This document shows, piece by piece, positions 26,268-35,729 of a stretch of 64,000 nt of DNA. Position 1 is the first letter of the stretch. The number at the start of each line of letters is the position of its first letter. Location: positions 124,001 through 188,000 of the forward strand of contig NZ_JAKGAS010000003.1 of the NCBI RefSeq assembly GCF_021532655.1. Reading direction: 5' to 3'. Source of the stretch: Paraglaciecola algarum (GTDB lineage: Bacteria > Pseudomonadota > Gammaproteobacteria > Enterobacterales > Alteromonadaceae). Position numbers and translations under genes: made by a program. The notes below the pieces were generated by a model. That model was not told the DNA's origin and ran no database searches. It saw only the letters and a list, made by a program, of their open reading frames with translations.

Positions 26268-29200
26268 ATACTAACTTTACTTCGAAAAGCTTAGTCCGCG
26301 AGCATACACTAAGGTGGTGCTCATCTATTCTCACCTTCTTTGCAGTGCTTCTGTTTACTGTCAATGTATCAGCACAGCAAGTGGGGGAAATTGTCGGTAA
26401 GGTCACTGGCCCTGACGGCATGCCACTGGAAAATGTTTCAATTAAGGCAAAAGGTGATGTACTGCCTAAACCTCGTTCTGCAGTGTCCAAAGCAAACGGT
26501 AGTTTTCGCTTACAACTACTTCCACCTGGCAGTTACCAAGTAACATTTACTTCGGCTAGTGGTGACACTCGAAGTGTTGATGTGGTAGTAAATCTTGACC
26601 AAAAAACGCCGTTGAACATTCAAGTGGGTGCAGACGTTGAAAAAATTGCCGTTTATGGTAATAAATTAACCACCTCAACCAATGCAGCATTGGGTAATTC
26701 ACTTAATGCTGACACTTTAGCCCAGTTACCTATGGCTGTTGAATACAGCTCGCTAATTCGAATGATGCCAGGTGTACAAGTGACGTCTGATAGTGTTCGT
26801 GGCCCAAGTGCTGGTTCAAGTGGCCAAGACAATGGTTACAAATTTGACGGTGCTAATTTAGCTACGCCTTTATTCGGTATCTTAGCATCCTCTCCATCCA
26901 CTCACGATGTTGCTCACGTTTCTGTTGAGCGCGGTGGCGCACGAGCCGTTGGTTTTAACCGTAATGCTGGGGTAACACTTAATACGGAAAGTAAATCAGG
27001 TACAGATAAATGGACCGGTGATATAACTTATCGTATACAAAAAGGTTCATGGCAAGCAGAAGATAAAGATGGTCTAAGCACAGAAGATGACATCGGTTTT
27101 GTGACTGCTGGCGTTGGCGGACCTATTATCGATGAGCAGCTGTACTTTTATGGTTCTTATTATACAAGAGACGATGCAAAAGAAAGTGGTACAAACGCTC
27201 GCGGCCAATTACCTGATATCACCAATGAACGTGAAGAATATTTTGGAAAGTTTACCTGGACACCAATCGAAGACATTTTAATCAATGCAAGTTATCGTAG
27301 TTCAGAAGTAACAACAACTAATCAAAGCATCGGCATCAATGATACAGTTTCAACTGCAGAGAATGGTGTAAATGAGTTTGAAGTTCTAGTATTTGATGGC
27401 TCTTGGCTGATCAATGACGATACAACCTTCAATATTTCATATGCAGAAACAACTCAATCAACCGGTTCATTTCCGATAAACGATCTTGGGTTTAGAGGTC
27501 AGTCTGGGGGCACATTAAACGTGAGTGACTTAGCGTCACAAGGCTTCTTTTCTGTACCATCTCTTGAAACACAGGAAGCCGCTGACGCTGCAGAACAAGC
27601 ACTTAAAGACGCGTATAATGCAGGTGCAGCATCACTTATCGCAGCATTTGGTATAAACGGTGAAGCACTTGGTGGTGTGGGTGCAGCTTCGACTGTGAAC
27701 GACAATAGATATTTGAGCAATACCTTTGAAATGACCCTTGACCACATTATTGATACCGATACTATGACCCATGAAATTCATATTGGTTATCAAGAAGAGG
27801 AAGGTTCTGAAGAGCTAACTCGTGTGTCAAATGGTTGGGGCGCAATCTCGTATTGGGGTGGCTTAGACCGTGAAGAAGGCGGTCTTGTGGCACCAACGGG
27901 TGACTCAGTTCCCCTAGGAACTATGTATCGAGCGAGAGTACAAACACGTGGTTTCAATGCTGGCGGATTAACTGGCCCACTTATTTCAGCAAGCAAATCT
28001 AAATCAATTGCGGTCAACGACACCATTTATTGGCAAGACTGGATCTTTGATCTTGGCTTCTTGGTAAGCCAAGATGAGCTTATTGGTCAAGGTCTGCGTG
28101 AGGCCGACACTACCTCTGGTTACGAAGAATCTCGTGGAACGCCATATGTAATGAAAAAAGTTGGCTTTAGTGAGACTTTCCAACCACGTTTAACTGCTAC
28201 ATGGGAATACAGCCATAGCGCTTCAGCCTTTGTTAGTTTTGCCAGATACAACCCTGCGGTTAGCTCACTTGCAAGAGCTGCTTCTTGGGATCGTAATACA
28301 GGCGGCAGTACGACCGATGTATACTTTGATGGGAGCGGAAACTTTCTTGATTCTCAAACCAATGTATCTTCAACAGGTAAACTGTTTGCTGATAACTTAA
28401 GCCCAAGAACCATGCAAGAATTTATTGTTGGTCATCAAATGCAATGGCAAAACAATTGGACGATCCGCAACCATTTACGTCATCGTAGAAGCTGGAACTA
28501 TTGGGAAGATACTAACAACAATTCACGTATTGTTTATGATGCAGAAGACTACCAAGGCCGTGTAGATGGTTTTACTGATTTGTATCCTGATTTAGTGGCG
28601 GCAGCAAATGCAGGACAATTTGATTCACCTGAACCCAAAGAGCTTTATATACCGGTAAACAACCTAATTGGTGAGGGTACTTACGTAATTGCTCAGCTAG
28701 ATGGTGCCTATACTAAGTATATTGAGGCCAGCACTGAAGTTGACTACCAATCTGAGAATTTCTTTTCGACAACATCGATTGTTTGGAGTCACTACTATGG
28801 TAATTTCGACCAAGATGGAACCACTCGATTTAGTAACGACCAAGGTACATTCATTGGCTCTTCGAATATTGCAGATAGCTGGTACGGCCAATTATGGGGT
28901 AGTTTCACCGATGGAAAAATGCGTGCAGATCGTACTTGGCAAGTTAAGAGCTTTGGTGCTTATCAGCTTCCATGGGATGCTTCACTAGGTTACTTAGCTT
29001 ACTGGCAGTCTGGCCATACTTGGGCACATCAATGGGCTAGTACCTATTATTTGGAGCCTCGTGGTAACAGAAGAACACCAAGTCACTTCCAGTTGGATCT
29101 GAACTACACCCAAGACTTTGATATTATGGACAAATATAATTTGAAATTCCGCTTAGACGTGTTTAACGTATTTGACAAGCAAACAGGTTATAACCCTCAG

Positions 29201-29287
29201 CCACGTTACAATAGTGACGCTTTAGGTGAGTATCGTAGTCATGAAAATCCTCGCCGTATTCAAGCGACGGTATCTTTAAGCTTCTAA
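26264..29287 (+). CDS. TonB-dependent receptor 2 with N-terminal carboxypeptidase-regulatory-like domain
   Basis: 1007 residues. The signal peptide ends near NVSAQQ. A carboxypeptidase-regulatory-like beta-sandwich follows (about 40-125, VGEIVGKVTGPDGMPLENVSIKAKG to the plug), then the plug (NADTLAQLPMAVEYSSLIRMMPGVQV) and a barrel ending in RRIQATVSLSF. This N-terminal extension is typical of OAR-like or large-substrate receptors. It probably imports a peptidoglycan fragment or another product made by the neighbouring hydrolases; the substrate is inferred only from context and from the candidate MurR site. It is followed by an excellent terminator. Confidence 0.9.
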   Translation: MNTNFTSKSLVREHTLRWCSSILTFFAVLLFTVNVSAQQVGEIVGKVTGPDGMPLENVSIKAKGDVLPKPRSAVSKANGSFRLQLLPPGSYQVTFTSASGDTRSVDVVVNLDQKTPLNIQVGADVEKIAVYGNKLTTSTNAALGNSLNADTLAQLPMAVEYSSLIRMMPGVQVTSDSVRGPSAGSSGQDNGYKFDGANLATPLFGILASSPSTHDVAHVSVERGGARAVGFNRNAGVTLNTESKSGTDKWTGDITYRIQKGSWQAEDKDGLSTEDDIGFVTAGVGGPIIDEQLYFYGSYYTRDDAKESGTNARGQLPDITNEREEYFGKFTWTPIEDILINASYRSSEVTTTNQSIGINDTVSTAENGVNEFEVLVFDGSWLINDDTTFNISYAETTQSTGSFPINDLGFRGQSGGTLNVSDLASQGFFSVPSLETQEAADAAEQALKDAYNAGAASLIAAFGINGEALGGVGAASTVNDNRYLSNTFEMTLDHIIDTDTMTHEIHIGYQEEEGSEELTRVSNGWGAISYWGGLDREEGGLVAPTGDSVPLGTMYRARVQTRGFNAGGLTGPLISASKSKSIAVNDTIYWQDWIFDLGFLVSQDELIGQGLREADTTSGYEESRGTPYVMKKVGFSETFQPRLTATWEYSHSASAFVSFARYNPAVSSLARAASWDRNTGGSTTDVYFDGSGNFLDSQTNVSSTGKLFADNLSPRTMQEFIVGHQMQWQNNWTIRNHLRHRRSWNYWEDTNNNSRIVYDAEDYQGRVDGFTDLYPDLVAAANAGQFDSPEPKELYIPVNNLIGEGTYVIAQLDGAYTKYIEASTEVDYQSENFFSTTSIVWSHYYGNFDQDGTTRFSNDQGTFIGSSNIADSWYGQLWGSFTDGKMRADRTWQVKSFGAYQLPWDASLGYLAYWQSGHTWAHQWASTYYLEPRGNRRTPSHFQLDLNYTQDFDIMDKYNLKFRLDVFNVFDKQTGYNPQPRYNSDALGEYRSHENPRRIQATVSLSF

Positions 29288-29322
29288 CAGCTTAAAGTTA
29301 GTAATATGCCCGCCTTGCGGGA

Positions 29323-29358
29323 AATGCCAGTCAGTTCTGCTGACTGGCATTTTTTTTG
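29323..29358 (+). terminator. Rho-independent terminator after receptor 2
   Basis: AATGCCAGTCAG and CTGACTGGCATT form a perfect 12-bp stem with a 5-base loop, followed by a run of T. It begins 36 bases after the receptor stop and closes the muropeptide island. Confidence 0.9.
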
Positions 29359-29966
29359 ATTACTTTTTGCTTATTTTCTTCACTATCTTTTCTGGGGATT
29401 TATTGAGTCCCACTAACAAAATAGCAATTTTAATTCCTACTTAAATTGAAACTAAGAATATTTTAAAACACAAAATGTAAAGCCTTTCATATAGAGAAAG
29501 ATTGAAATATTTGTAAGTAAGCTCAAATAATGAGTTCATTCACAAAAAATCCACACCTCCCCTAGCCTTCCAATCAAACCTTATTAGACTAAGTTTAAAA
29601 CCACTATAAACCTTAAAATACAACAACTTAAATGTATTTAACTATTTAGAAATAGCGCCATCTATCTATATATAAAACTAACCAAGGTGTTATTTCCAGT
29701 TTCTCCGTGTCACTCCCCCACCACAAATAAAATCAAATATTCCCAACAAAACAACAAAAAACAATAATTTATTCTTGTAATGATAAGTTTTATTGTTTAA
29801 TTTACATACTGGTAATTTGATTAATCTACTTATTATCAAGAGACTGCCTCTGAGGCCTTTATTGAAGTGGAATACTGAAAAAAAGTCATGTCCTAAATCA
29901 CTAAAAAACAAAAAACAATAAAAGTCAGAGAACTTTGAAACAACTAGTAACGTTAAAAGGAAAAGT
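29359..29966. other. Long AT-rich leader upstream of receptor 3
   Basis: About 600 bases with no supported gene; a 137-codon frame on the minus strand here overlaps the receptor start and has poor protein character. Two half-sites resembling the MurR motif (GAATATTTTA near 29457 and GGAATACTG near 29868) are present but not palindromic. The ribosome binding site AAAAGG precedes the receptor ATG. Confidence 0.5.
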
Positions 29967-32900
29967 ATGAAAGCGATCAACAAATCCAAAATAGCAATGG
30001 CTGTGAATACAGCTATATTTTTAGGCTCTAGTATGGTTATACCTGCTTTGGCTGCTGAAGAAGTCTCTGAAAAAGAAGCGAAAGAAAAGGAACTGGAAAT
30101 CATTCAAATCACGGGTATTCGTTCTTCGCTACGTGACAACTTAAACAATAAACGTTTTTCAGATGCCATTGTTGATTCAATTAATACCGAAGATATTGCC
30201 AAAAACCCTGACAAAAATATGGCCGAAGCCTTGCAACGTGTAGCGGGTGTGCAAATTGAACGTCAATTTGGTGAAGGTTCAAAAATCTCTATACGTGGAA
30301 CATCACCTTCTCTTACTAATACCTTAGTAAATGGTCAATCCGCTAAGTCGGCTTCTTATCTACCCGGTCAAGCGGAAAGTAATGCTTTTGATTTTTCAAA
30401 TATACCAGCTGAACGTGTGTCGAAAATAGAAGTCCACAAATCCGCTCGTGCAGATATAGATGCCGGAGGTATTGGCGGTACGGTTATTCTGCATACTAAA
30501 AAGCCGTTAGAACAAAAAGATGGCTATGGCTACTTCAATATAGAAGGGGAATACAATGACTCTTCAGAAAAGACCTCACCACAAATTTCAACTGCTTATA
30601 ACTTTGTCAATGAAGACCAAACCTTTGGGGCATCAATAGCAGTCAGCTTACAGCAACGTAATGCCTTTCGTACGGGGTTTGAATCAGGCGGTGTGGGCAG
30701 TGGCACAGGCTTTCAACAAACTAATCCAATCGATTGCCCAACAGAGGAATGTTTAAGTAGTGATATTAAATTAAGGCATATGAATGGTCATAATTTAATT
30801 ATCACCCGCCATATGGCATTAAACGGTTATACCTATGGCGACTTAGAAGCCGTTGCCGGAAACGGGGATTCTTATTGGCCAACATATGACCCAAGTAACT
30901 CTGGTGTTTGGAACAATAACACCCAAAACTGGGGCCAGTTAGATGAAGTCATGGATCCAACCTATATCGATCCAAGTTGGGGGCTTTTCTGGGGAAGTCG
31001 TAGAGACGGAGGTTTAGGTCAGACGTCTCCTTTACATGTTGGCAATATGCTTTATTCACCGGCATTTTCTAAAGAAGAAACTCGCCTAGATACTACGGTT
31101 AATTTACAGTGGGCTCCCACTGATGAGTTAAGTTTTAATCTTGAGTTAAACCAAAACAGCTCAGATCGCGATAATAAGAATGATAATTTATACGCGCAAA
31201 CCTTCAGAATGAGTCAGCTTTTATATAGTAACGAAGTGCCGGGAGTCGATCCACGCTTAGTGATGGATCCAGTGCAAGATATTGTGCTGTCAGCAACCTA
31301 CCCAATTGATGGGGTTAACTTAGTTCGAGGAGCTGGTTCAGTATGGAATGGTGAGAACTACTATGCTGGTGATACCAGATGGGGTGAAATGGTTCGTCGT
31401 GATTCCAATGACCGCAGCGGTACCGAAACTGAACAAAATAGAATCCATCTGACTATGGACTACGAAATAGATGATTTTAAAGTCAAACTTCAAACAGGGC
31501 GTACCACAGCTGAAAGTACCGTATTAGATCGTGCAACAACCTTGGCAACCCGATATGGCGACTCTGAAACACCTTATTCTGGTGATACTGTTGACCTTAA
31601 AATTCCAACCTATGAGGGTGTTAACCTAGGTTACGCTTATAACCCTGAAACGGGTAAAGTTTCTTGGGGTATAGAAGCCGATCCTTCTTTAACCGGTGAT
31701 GAATTAGCAGCGGCACAGCAGCGCGCAGAAAACTTCTTGTTAGCGCCGACCAATGAGTTTTATGTGTTAACAGGTGGCTTGCGAAACACAGCTCGTTATC
31801 GTGAAAACACTGAAGATTTTTTCCAGGGTGATGTCACTTGGGAGTTAGATAACGACTTCTACATTGACAGTGTTAAATTTGGTGGAAAACTCCGTCAAAT
31901 AAACCGCACAGAGAGCTATTACACAGATAATGCTAGGTTCCATGGTTACTCAAATGAAGTCAGCGAGTTTCCAGTTATTCTGGCAGGGGAAATTGCAGGC
32001 GGCACAGTATCAGGTTTAGATACCGCTGGTCATGACACACCAAATGAATATTTTGATATTGATCAGGCTAAGCGAGATGCATTACTAAATGATCACTTTT
32101 TAGTATTACATTCAGAAGGCACACCAAATAAAGGAGGTTGTGAAGACGCCATTGCTGCATATTCTGGTTCAAACGACTATTACGGTTGTCGCTCAGGTAT
32201 GACTGAATCTGCCGGTGACTTTTATGATGTAGATGAAGAATATTTAGCCTACTATGCCATGGCCAATTTTAGCGGTGATGGTTTCCGCGGTAATTTGGGT
32301 CTTCGTGTAGTAGACACAGAGCGTAAATCTGTTGGTAATGAAGTAGCTAAAGATGAAGATGGTCAGCCATTATCTTATCCTTTAGACCCTAGTGAACCTG
32401 GCTATGTAGAAGAAAAAGCCGGCTTTAATATGTACGCACCATTAGTACAAACCAGTAGCACTAAAGACTATCTACCTAGCTTCAACTTAGCGGTTGATTT
32501 GGCAGATGATGTTATTTTAAGAGCAGCTGCTTCAAAAAATATTTCGCACCCTAGCCTAGGTCAGATGAGAAGTACCTTTTATTTGGCCACTGAGCGTTAT
32601 AGGTTGTATACAGATGGGCGTCAGCAAGACCTAACTGAAGAAGGTTTAGCCGAACGTCTGCCTATGGCCTCACAACGTCGCGGGTCAGTGGGTAACTCTG
32701 ACTTAGGTTCGTATACTTCAATTAATAGTGAGTTGGGGGTTGAGTGGTATTTTGATAAGTCTTCTATCTTCGCGATAACAGCGTTCCAGAAAGATATCAA
32801 GAATATGGTACGTTCTACATCTCAAGTACAAAACTTAGATCATTTAGGAGCAGAAGGCAAAACCGACAATAATGGCTACCCTGTTAATGGCGACTATGTT

Positions 32901-33686
32901 GTGAGCTCTTACTTCAATACTGGTGAGCAAAAAGTGAAAGGCCTTGAGTTCCAACTGCAACATGACTTGGGTAACGGCTTTGGTGGTATAGTTAACTACA
33001 CCTACACAGATGTACCAGACCAAAAATTCACTAACTCAACATTCGCCTATGAAATCGGTGATATGAGTGATATTGAAACTCATGTGAGCGACCCATCGCA
33101 ACGTGAGTATTTTGCGGTAACAGGTTTTAGCACCAAGACAACTGTACAAACAGAACCTATGTTTGGCCAATCGAAAGATACTTTGAATGCATCTATTTAT
33201 TATGAAGATGAAAAATATTCAGCACGCTTGTCTTATAACTACCGCAGTGAGTATGCCAACCTGAGCAATAGCGAAGGAATTCGTTTTACCGACGCTCGCG
33301 CGCAGTTAGACTTTAAAGCTACGTATCAAATCATGGACAATTTAGTGGCTAGCTTTTCGATAACTAATTTAACCAACGAAAATGTCGTGTACTACTTGGA
33401 TAGATCACAGATTGTGAATGATCCTGTGATTAACCATATGCAATGGATTGATGAAGTGGTTGATGGTGTTGCTACCGGTAATCGTGTAATCGCCAAAGAT
33501 GAAGACGGTAACCAACTCATCGAATCTTCAATTACTGGCGAGGAAGCGTTTGAGATCTTATCTCAAGCCAGTGGCGTATCAGTAGCTGAACTGAAGCCAT
33601 ATTACGAAAGTACTCTTGACAAAATTACTGTTAATGAGTGGACCAACGGGCGTCGTTATTATGCTGGTATTAATTATACTTTCTAA
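29967..33686 (+). CDS. TonB-dependent receptor 3 (very large)
   Basis: 1239 residues, long even for this class. A signal peptide ends near PALAAEE, then comes the TonB-box-like QITGIRSSLRDNLNNKRFSDAIVDSINTEDIAKNPDKNMAEALQRVAGV plug start, SIRGTSPSLTNTLVNGQ, and a barrel ending in GRRYYAGINYTF. The ITGIRxSL plug type is common in Alteromonadales receptors for plant or algal glycans and oligosaccharides. It has a good ribosome binding site (AAAAGG). No enzyme genes of an obvious polysaccharide locus flank it, so the ligand is unknown; a link to the upstream murein genes is possible but lacks a clear operator. Confidence 0.88.
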   Translation: MKAINKSKIAMAVNTAIFLGSSMVIPALAAEEVSEKEAKEKELEIIQITGIRSSLRDNLNNKRFSDAIVDSINTEDIAKNPDKNMAEALQRVAGVQIERQFGEGSKISIRGTSPSLTNTLVNGQSAKSASYLPGQAESNAFDFSNIPAERVSKIEVHKSARADIDAGGIGGTVILHTKKPLEQKDGYGYFNIEGEYNDSSEKTSPQISTAYNFVNEDQTFGASIAVSLQQRNAFRTGFESGGVGSGTGFQQTNPIDCPTEECLSSDIKLRHMNGHNLIITRHMALNGYTYGDLEAVAGNGDSYWPTYDPSNSGVWNNNTQNWGQLDEVMDPTYIDPSWGLFWGSRRDGGLGQTSPLHVGNMLYSPAFSKEETRLDTTVNLQWAPTDELSFNLELNQNSSDRDNKNDNLYAQTFRMSQLLYSNEVPGVDPRLVMDPVQDIVLSATYPIDGVNLVRGAGSVWNGENYYAGDTRWGEMVRRDSNDRSGTETEQNRIHLTMDYEIDDFKVKLQTGRTTAESTVLDRATTLATRYGDSETPYSGDTVDLKIPTYEGVNLGYAYNPETGKVSWGIEADPSLTGDELAAAQQRAENFLLAPTNEFYVLTGGLRNTARYRENTEDFFQGDVTWELDNDFYIDSVKFGGKLRQINRTESYYTDNARFHGYSNEVSEFPVILAGEIAGGTVSGLDTAGHDTPNEYFDIDQAKRDALLNDHFLVLHSEGTPNKGGCEDAIAAYSGSNDYYGCRSGMTESAGDFYDVDEEYLAYYAMANFSGDGFRGNLGLRVVDTERKSVGNEVAKDEDGQPLSYPLDPSEPGYVEEKAGFNMYAPLVQTSSTKDYLPSFNLAVDLADDVILRAAASKNISHPSLGQMRSTFYLATERYRLYTDGRQQDLTEEGLAERLPMASQRRGSVGNSDLGSYTSINSELGVEWYFDKSSIFAITAFQKDIKNMVRSTSQVQNLDHLGAEGKTDNNGYPVNGDYVVSSYFNTGEQKVKGLEFQLQHDLGNGFGGIVNYTYTDVPDQKFTNSTFAYEIGDMSDIETHVSDPSQREYFAVTGFSTKTTVQTEPMFGQSKDTLNASIYYEDEKYSARLSYNYRSEYANLSNSEGIRFTDARAQLDFKATYQIMDNLVASFSITNLTNENVVYYLDRSQIVNDPVINHMQWIDEVVDGVATGNRVIAKDEDGNQLIESSITGEEAFEILSQASGVSVAELKPYYESTLDKITVNEWTNGRRYYAGINYTF

Positions 33687-33770
33687 AATGACCTGCAAGC
33701 TTATTAGCCATGCTAACAAGTTTGTTTGATGTGACGCTATATGGATCATGCTAAATTAGGTGATCGACTG

Positions 33771-33797
33771 ATAGGCCAGCTTTCATAGCTGGTCTAT
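33771..33797 (+). terminator. Possible terminator after receptor 3
   Basis: ATAGGCCAGCT and AGCTGGTCTAT pair (one G-T) over a 5-base loop, followed by a T/A-rich tail without a pure T-run. Confidence 0.45.
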
Positions 33798-33952
33798 TAT
33801 ATTGTGTAATACCATACAAAGCTTGAATTAAACTGGCTTTTAAAAGTCTCCAATTCAAAGATACGCATTCCCCTCGGTAAAAAACTTTAGCATTCTTGTT
33901 TAGAACAGGTTACATTTTAATCATGAAAAAACTGCAAACCATACAAATATAG

Positions 33953-34705
33953 ATGAGTATCTTAACTATCACTTGTGTAAGACATTTATTTATAACCTTT
34001 CTTCATGTTTTTCTAATATTACTAGCAAGTAGTATTTCGCTCCTCGCTAAAGCCAGTACAGAAATAACGCCACAAAACAATCAAATTAACTTATCCCAAG
34101 TCCGCCATGTAGGTGAGAATGATTGTGCTTATAAAAGTCTAACCCAAGCTTATGAATCTATTGGTTATCAATTAAACTTTCAAATAATGCCATCTAAGCG
34201 GGCTTTAGTTGAATCTAACGCAGGTCGAACAGACGGCGAAACAGCACGGATCCAATACTTAGAAGAACGTTACCCTAACCTAGTTAGAATACCTATAGCC
34301 ATTTGCCATATGCATCAAAATTTGTATGCTTTAAAAACCAACGCGAGTGTGGATAGGCTTGGCATTCAAGATATAAAATTAGGCATAATTAACGGTGGAG
34401 TATTTGTTGAAAAAGAGTATACCCATTACAACCCTGTCAGAGCGATCAACAACCAACAATTAGTCAACTTACTATTAAAGGGCCGTGTTGATGCTATTTC
34501 AATGGCAGACAAAACATTTTTAAAACAAGTTAATCAAGAGCAAGCATCGTTAGTTAAAACCTTGGATAGATATAACCCTACTGTGCCTTTATTTCATTAC
34601 CTGCACAAAAAACATCAAGCGCTTATTCCAAAAATTACAGCAGCATTAAAGCGGTTGGAAGAATCAGGCTTTATAGCGGATGCCATTAAAAATCATCAGC
34701 CTTGA
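33953..34705 (+). CDS. Periplasmic substrate-binding-like protein (SBP_bac_3 type)
   Basis: 250 residues. A hydrophobic N-terminus (about 10-34, ending near LLAKAS) should direct export. The remainder has the look of family 3 solute-binding proteins found singly in marine gammaproteobacteria: YESIGYQLNFQIMPSKRALVESNAGRTDGE, a second-lobe start DRLGIQDIKLGIINGG and a C-terminal LKRLEESGFI. No permease or ATPase is nearby, so it may be a sensor-like or orphan binding protein rather than part of a transporter. The ligand is unknown. Confidence 0.7.
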   Translation: MSILTITCVRHLFITFLHVFLILLASSISLLAKASTEITPQNNQINLSQVRHVGENDCAYKSLTQAYESIGYQLNFQIMPSKRALVESNAGRTDGETARIQYLEERYPNLVRIPIAICHMHQNLYALKTNASVDRLGIQDIKLGIINGGVFVEKEYTHYNPVRAINNQQLVNLLLKGRVDAISMADKTFLKQVNQEQASLVKTLDRYNPTVPLFHYLHKKHQALIPKITAALKRLEESGFIADAIKNHQP

Positions 34706-34713
34706 ATAAATAA

Positions 34714-34731
34714 GGGTAGCCTAAGCTACCC
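34714..34731. terminator. Hairpin between convergent genes
   Basis: GGGTAGC and GCTACCC form a perfect 7-bp stem with loop CTAA between the convergent binding-protein and DUF4340 genes; the tail is ATATTT. It could act in both directions. Confidence 0.55.
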
Positions 34732-34778
34732 ATATTTAACTAACCTGATGTGATGGTCTCCTGCTCGGCATCTAAGCG

Positions 34779-35720
34779 TTAGCTATTTGACTCGGTGTTT
34801 GTTTTAGCCTCAGATTCTGGCTGTTCAACTTGTTTGGCTAACTCTTGATATTGGGCTCCGGCAAACTTTTCATATTCATATTTACTGATGTTAAACATGT
34901 GTGGTTTATCATCCCTACTAACGAAATAATCCTCATTTTCTTCAACAAACCGATAATGATAAGTTTTACCATTTTCAACCACAGCTAACTCAACCCCTTT
35001 TGCTGTGGGTTTCTTTTCAGAAATTTTTGTCACATTTAACTTAGAAAATGCATTCACTAATTCCTGAGCCTTATCTTTATCTAGTTCAGAATTTATATGC
35101 TCTTGTGTTTGGTTAACAGCTGAAAAACTCCAATCTTCTTGCTCTTTACTCAAGGTAAAGTCTGCACCTTGAATTTGCTCTATTGTTTTTACAGCTAATA
35201 ACTTTTTATCCATCCATGCCTCTTGCCCTACAGGAAAGTCATACACATTGAGCTCCCCTGTATACACACTTTCTTGGTCTGGTAATCGATAATGCACTTG
35301 TCTAAAGCCGGGTGAAGTACCTAAATAAACTTCACCTAACACCTGCTCTTTACTAAATAGTTTCACATGGCGTTGAAAGCTATTTTCAGCGACTTCAAAT
35401 CGCTGATGGCTAGCTTGTGTTGTCGCTACTGGCCACCCAGATTGAAGACTCAACAACTTGTCTTTAACTTCATTTAACTTATTTTGATCCACAGGCGATT
35501 GATGATAATCAGGTAAAACCCATTGCCCAGATGACTTCACTAAACTCAAGGTTTGTTCACCATCTTTGATGTCAATTTTATCAATTTGATTACTATCAAA
35601 ATCAAAAATAGTCTGACTAATATCTGACGTATCAGGTTGCCAAACCTCTCCTTTTAAACTTACTGCAATCACTAATTGGAGAGCCAAAATCCCACTTAAC
35701 CATAAAATTAACTTGTTCAT
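34779..35720 (-). CDS. DUF4340 periplasmic protein of the Gld-type ABC operon
   Basis: 313 residues. A single N-terminal membrane segment (about 4-20) is followed by DUF4340 features: IDKIDIKDGEQTLSLVKSSGQWVLPDY, then two related beta-rich halves (VYLGTSPGFRQVHYRLPDQ, SVYTGELNVYDFPVGQEAWMDKKLL). It is the last gene of a three-gene operon with a fused permease/GldG protein and an ABC ATPase; proteins of this family commonly accompany that pair. The acidic Ser/Glu-rich tail is of low complexity. The function of the system is not established. Confidence 0.85.
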   Translation of the reverse strand: MNKLILWLSGILALQLVIAVSLKGEVWQPDTSDISQTIFDFDSNQIDKIDIKDGEQTLSLVKSSGQWVLPDYHQSPVDQNKLNEVKDKLLSLQSGWPVATTQASHQRFEVAENSFQRHVKLFSKEQVLGEVYLGTSPGFRQVHYRLPDQESVYTGELNVYDFPVGQEAWMDKKLLAVKTIEQIQGADFTLSKEQEDWSFSAVNQTQEHINSELDKDKAQELVNAFSKLNVTKISEKKPTAKGVELAVVENGKTYHYRFVEENEDYFVSRDDKPHMFNISKYEYEKFAGAQYQELAKQVEQPESEAKTNTESNS

Positions 35721-35729
35721 ATTTGCCTC

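Noticed and set aside
29457..29880. MurR half-sites before receptor 3
   Set aside because: GAATA halves without the matching TATTC half; expected by chance in AT-rich DNA.
29690..30103. 137-codon minus-strand frame in the receptor 3 leader
   Set aside because: It overlaps the receptor start on the other strand, and its product is low-complexity Ser/Phe/Leu without a recognisable domain.
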